DNA from: Clostridia bacterium | GTDB lineage: Bacteria > Bacillota > Clostridia > UBA1381 > UMGS1253 | Assembly: GCA_017411585.1 (NCBI GenBank) | Contig: JAFQPV010000179.1 | Span: 1 to 6,588 of the forward strand | Direction of reading: 5' to 3' | DNA: 6,588 nt | Shown here: positions 4,720 to 6,588 of the stretch, in pieces | How the letters are laid out: every line of letters starts with the position of its first letter | How positions within the stretch are numbered: position 1 is the first letter of the stretch | The notes under the pieces: model-generated | What the model was told of the DNA's origin: nothing | Database searches by the model: none | What the model saw: the letters and a program-made list of their open reading frames with translations, nothing else | Position numbers and translations under genes: made by a program

Positions 4720-5988
4720 ATGGGTAGATTAAAGGTTGTAATTATGGGTGCAGGCGGCAGAGGCTGCGGCTACGGTCGTTTCTGCGCGGAGCATCCGGAT
4801 TTGTATGAGGTTGTAGCGGTTGCAGAGCCGATTGATGCAAGACGCAACTATATTAAAGAGCTGCACAATTTGCCGGATGAAATGTGCTTTCTAGATTGGA
4901 AAGATTTAGCGGCGCAGGGCAAGATTGCAGACATCTGCTTTATTTGTATGCAGGATGCAATGCATTATGAGCCGGCGCTTAAATGCATCGAGCTCGGTTA
5001 TCATCTGCTTTTGGAAAAGCCGATGGCACCGACACCGAGAGAGTGCCGCGAAATTACGGAGGCTGCAGAAGCAAAGGGCGTAAAGGTGCTTGTTTGTCAC
5101 GTGCTCCGTTATACGGATTTTTATCAGAAAATCAAGGATTTGATTGTAGAGGGTAAAGTCGGCGAGGTGATGAGCGTTGAGCACAGAGAAGGTGTGGGTA
5201 ACGAGCATCAGAGCCATAGCTTTGTGCGCGGTATGTGGAGAAACACAGAGGAAAGCGCACCAATGATTCTGGCAAAATCCTGTCACGATATGGACCTTTT
5301 GCAGTGGCTTATGGATAAAAAGTGCGTAAAGACACAGTCCTTTGGTCGCCTTTCACATTTTTGCAAGGCAAATGCACCGGCAGGCGCACCGGCGCGCTGC
5401 TTAGACGGCTGTCCGCACGAGGACACTTGCTTTTACAGCGTGAAAAAGCTCTATCTCGGCGAAAACGCAACCTTCTGGTTCCGCCGCGCGGCTACGGAGA
5501 ACCCGAATCCGACCGACGAGCTTGTCATTGAGGCGCTTAAGAACGGCAAGTATGGCAGATGCGCATATCAGTGCGATAACGATGTTGTTGACCATCAGAC
5601 CGTGAATATGGAATTTGAAGACGGCTCGACCTGCGTATTTTCGATGAACGCATTTAACAAGGGCGGCAGAGTAACCCATATTATGGGTACAAAGGGTGAG
5701 TTGCACTGCGATGTCGGTACGGACACCATTGAGTACTTTGATTTTGCAACGCGTGAAACCACGGTGCTGAGCAAGTCGGACATTGCGCGCTCGGTGGATA
5801 TGGGCGACGGACACGGCGGCGGTGACAGCGGCATTATGTTTGCACTTTATGAGTACATCAATGATACATACAAGGGCAATGCGATTTGCGAACTGCGCAC
5901 CTCGTACGAAAACCATCTGATGTGCTTTGCGGCAGAGGCTTCACGTCTGATCGGCAAGGTTGTGGATATTGAAGGCTTTGAAGAATAA
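4720..5988 (+). CDS. Gfo/Idh/MocA-family NAD(P)-dependent oxidoreductase
   Basis: This 422-residue cytoplasmic enzyme should oxidise or reduce a sugar, inositol or sugar derivative with NAD(P). The N-terminal Rossmann fold shows GAGGRG (10-15) and the family motif EKP (99-101), whose Lys contacts substrate and cofactor. The catalytic region reads AKSCHDMDLLQWLM (185-198), with Lys186, His189 and Asp192 as likely active-site residues. HVLRYTDFY (127-135) and YGRCAYQCDNDVVDHQ (278-293) resemble a recognisable subgroup of the family. A segment with Cys215, Cys227, Cys231 and Cys237 is inserted after the catalytic motif. At 422 residues it is longer than the usual 330-390. The start at 4720 follows AAGGAGG (4704-4710) at nine bases; the in-frame GTG at 4687 lies before the predicted transcript start. 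It is a single-gene unit between an AraC-family regulator and a terminator. Some relatives act as glycosidases through a redox mechanism, so that role cannot be excluded. The family is sure and the substrate unknown. Confidence 0.93.
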   Translation: MGRLKVVIMGAGGRGCGYGRFCAEHPDLYEVVAVAEPIDARRNYIKELHNLPDEMCFLDWKDLAAQGKIADICFICMQDAMHYEPALKCIELGYHLLLEKPMAPTPRECREITEAAEAKGVKVLVCHVLRYTDFYQKIKDLIVEGKVGEVMSVEHREGVGNEHQSHSFVRGMWRNTEESAPMILAKSCHDMDLLQWLMDKKCVKTQSFGRLSHFCKANAPAGAPARCLDGCPHEDTCFYSVKKLYLGENATFWFRRAATENPNPTDELVIEALKNGKYGRCAYQCDNDVVDHQTVNMEFEDGSTCVFSMNAFNKGGRVTHIMGTKGELHCDVGTDTIEYFDFATRETTVLSKSDIARSVDMGDGHGGGDSGIMFALYEYINDTYKGNAICELRTSYENHLMCFAAEASRLIGKVVDIEGFEE

Positions 5989-5992
5989 GCTC

Positions 5993-6032
5993 AAAAAAGA
6001 CTGTTTAGCAAAAAAGCTAAACAGTCTTTTTT
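5993..6032. terminator. Bidirectional terminator between convergent genes
   Basis: A perfect 17-bp stem pairs 5993-6009 with 6016-6032 around an AAAAAA loop. The core is GACTGTTTAGC, flanked by six As on one side and six Ts on the other, so it has a T-tract in both directions. It begins four bases after the oxidoreductase stop and its right end overlaps the stop codon (6031-6033) of the minus-strand regulator. Confidence 0.95.
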
Positions 6033-6588
6033 ATTTCCTTTTCAAAAGCGTTTTGGGTTGCGCATCGTTTTCGCGCTTAAAGGCTTTGTAAAAAGCGGAA
6101 TAATCGGAAAAACCTGCTTCGGCGCAGGCGGCGGTCAGACTTTTCTTTTCTTGCGCAAGCGCACTCGTGCGCTCAATGCGCTTGGCGGTGATGTATTGAT
6201 TGATTGTGCAGCCGACATATTTTTTAAACAGGCGGCACATATGGTATTTCGACAAAAATGCGTGCTCCGCAAGCTCGTCTAACGAAAGCTTTCTGCTTAA
6301 GTTTTCGTCGATATAGGTTAAAATCTTTTCTACCTGCGGATTGGAGATATAGGTTTTGGAAAAGTGTGTGTTTGTATTTAAAACATGCAAAAATTCAATC
6401 AGCAGAGTTTTGGTGATGATGTTTTCGGTGTCCGTAAAATTCTTTGTATATTTTTTAAGCCGCTTATATACATCGTAGAGTCCGCTGCTTTCGCAGGTGG
6501 CTGCGCTGACTTTGCGGTCACCGCGAACACGGGGATAGAAGATTTCCTCATACTGCGTACAGCCGTTTTGCACAAAGAAGTCTTTGCC
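6031..6588 (-). CDS. AraC-family transcriptional regulator, C-terminal part (runs off the window)
   Basis: The frame is open from the right edge of the window to TAA at 6031-6033, giving 185 residues. Five codons lie upstream of the first possible start, a GTG at 6573 with no ribosome binding site, so the N-terminus is almost certainly beyond the window. The last 103 residues or so are an AraC-type DNA-binding domain: VEKILTYIDENL opens it, LSLDELAEHAFLSKYHMCRLF is the first helix-turn-helix (a 21-residue stretch, shown here as LSLDELAEHAF...YHMCRLF) and AGFSDYSAFYKAFKRE the second. The part before it (about 80 residues) is the end of a sensor domain plus a helical linker. It differs clearly in sequence from the AraC protein at 3779-4609, so it is not a recent duplicate. 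It converges on the oxidoreductase gene and more probably controls a gene beyond the right edge. Confidence 0.9.
   Translation of the reverse strand, partial: GKDFFVQNGCTQYEEIFYPRVRGDRKVSAATCESSGLYDVYKRLKKYTKNFTDTENIITKTLLIEFLHVLNTNTHFSKTYISNPQVEKILTYIDENLSRKLSLDELAEHAFLSKYHMCRLFKKYVGCTINQYITAKRIERTSALAQEKKSLTAACAEAGFSDYSAFYKAFKRENDAQPKTLLKRK

Noticed and set aside
5401..5916. 171-residue open frame on the minus strand opposite the oxidoreductase
   Set aside because: It lies fully inside a well-supported gene and has no family features.
3779..6588. The two AraC genes as a duplicated pair
   Set aside because: Their DNA-binding domains share only family-level motifs and their upstream parts do not look alike, so recent duplication is not supported.

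Overview
The window looks like a piece of chromosome from a low-to-moderate G+C Firmicute, most likely an anaerobic, gut-type member of the Clostridia. The signs are strong AGGAGG-type ribosome binding sites, near-consensus sigma-A promoters, short intergenic gaps with T-tailed hairpin terminators, and the gene families present: a YtrA-type GntR repressor with an ABC exporter, AraC-type sugar regulators and a Gfo/Idh oxidoreductase. This is inferred from style and families; nothing in the window fixes the species.

Layout. (1) Bases 1-69 hold the probable tail of an upstream gene and its hairpin terminator. (2) Bases 70-642 are a single-gene unit: a 109-residue PII-like protein (247-576) with its own promoter and terminator. 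Its fold signature is clear, but its ATP loop and T-loop do not look canonical. (3) Bases 665-3799 are a three-gene operon: an extended -10 promoter, a perfect 8-bp inverted repeat at the transcription start (probable operator), a small GntR/YtrA-type regulator (733-1104), an ABC ATPase that starts on the base after the regulator's stop codon (1105-2004), and a large permease with an extracytoplasmic C-terminal domain (1979-3727) overlapping the ATPase by 26 bp. (4) Bases 3761-4609 hold an AraC-family regulator on the minus strand, convergent with the operon and sharing its terminator hairpin. (5) Bases 4610-4719 are a compact divergent control region. (6) Bases 4720-5988 encode a Gfo/Idh/MocA oxidoreductase with a Cys-rich insertion. 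(7) A perfect 17-bp-stem terminator separates it from a second AraC-family regulator on the minus strand, whose N-terminus lies beyond the window edge.

How the genes work together. The GntR protein probably represses its own operon through the inverted repeat and is relieved by an unknown signal, so that the ATPase and permease are made together. This is the arrangement of YtrA-type operons, some of which respond to cell-envelope stress. The first AraC regulator probably controls the divergent oxidoreductase gene. Two near-identical 9-bp elements 21 bp apart lie just upstream of a weak -35, and the two divergent promoters overlap at their -10 elements. The oxidoreductase probably acts on a sugar or sugar derivative, but its substrate cannot be read from the sequence.

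No CRISPR array, insertion sequence, phage gene, tRNA or rRNA was seen. I do not see a clearly new multi-gene system. The most unusual items are the divergent PII-like protein, the Cys cluster in the oxidoreductase and the architecture of the divergent control region.
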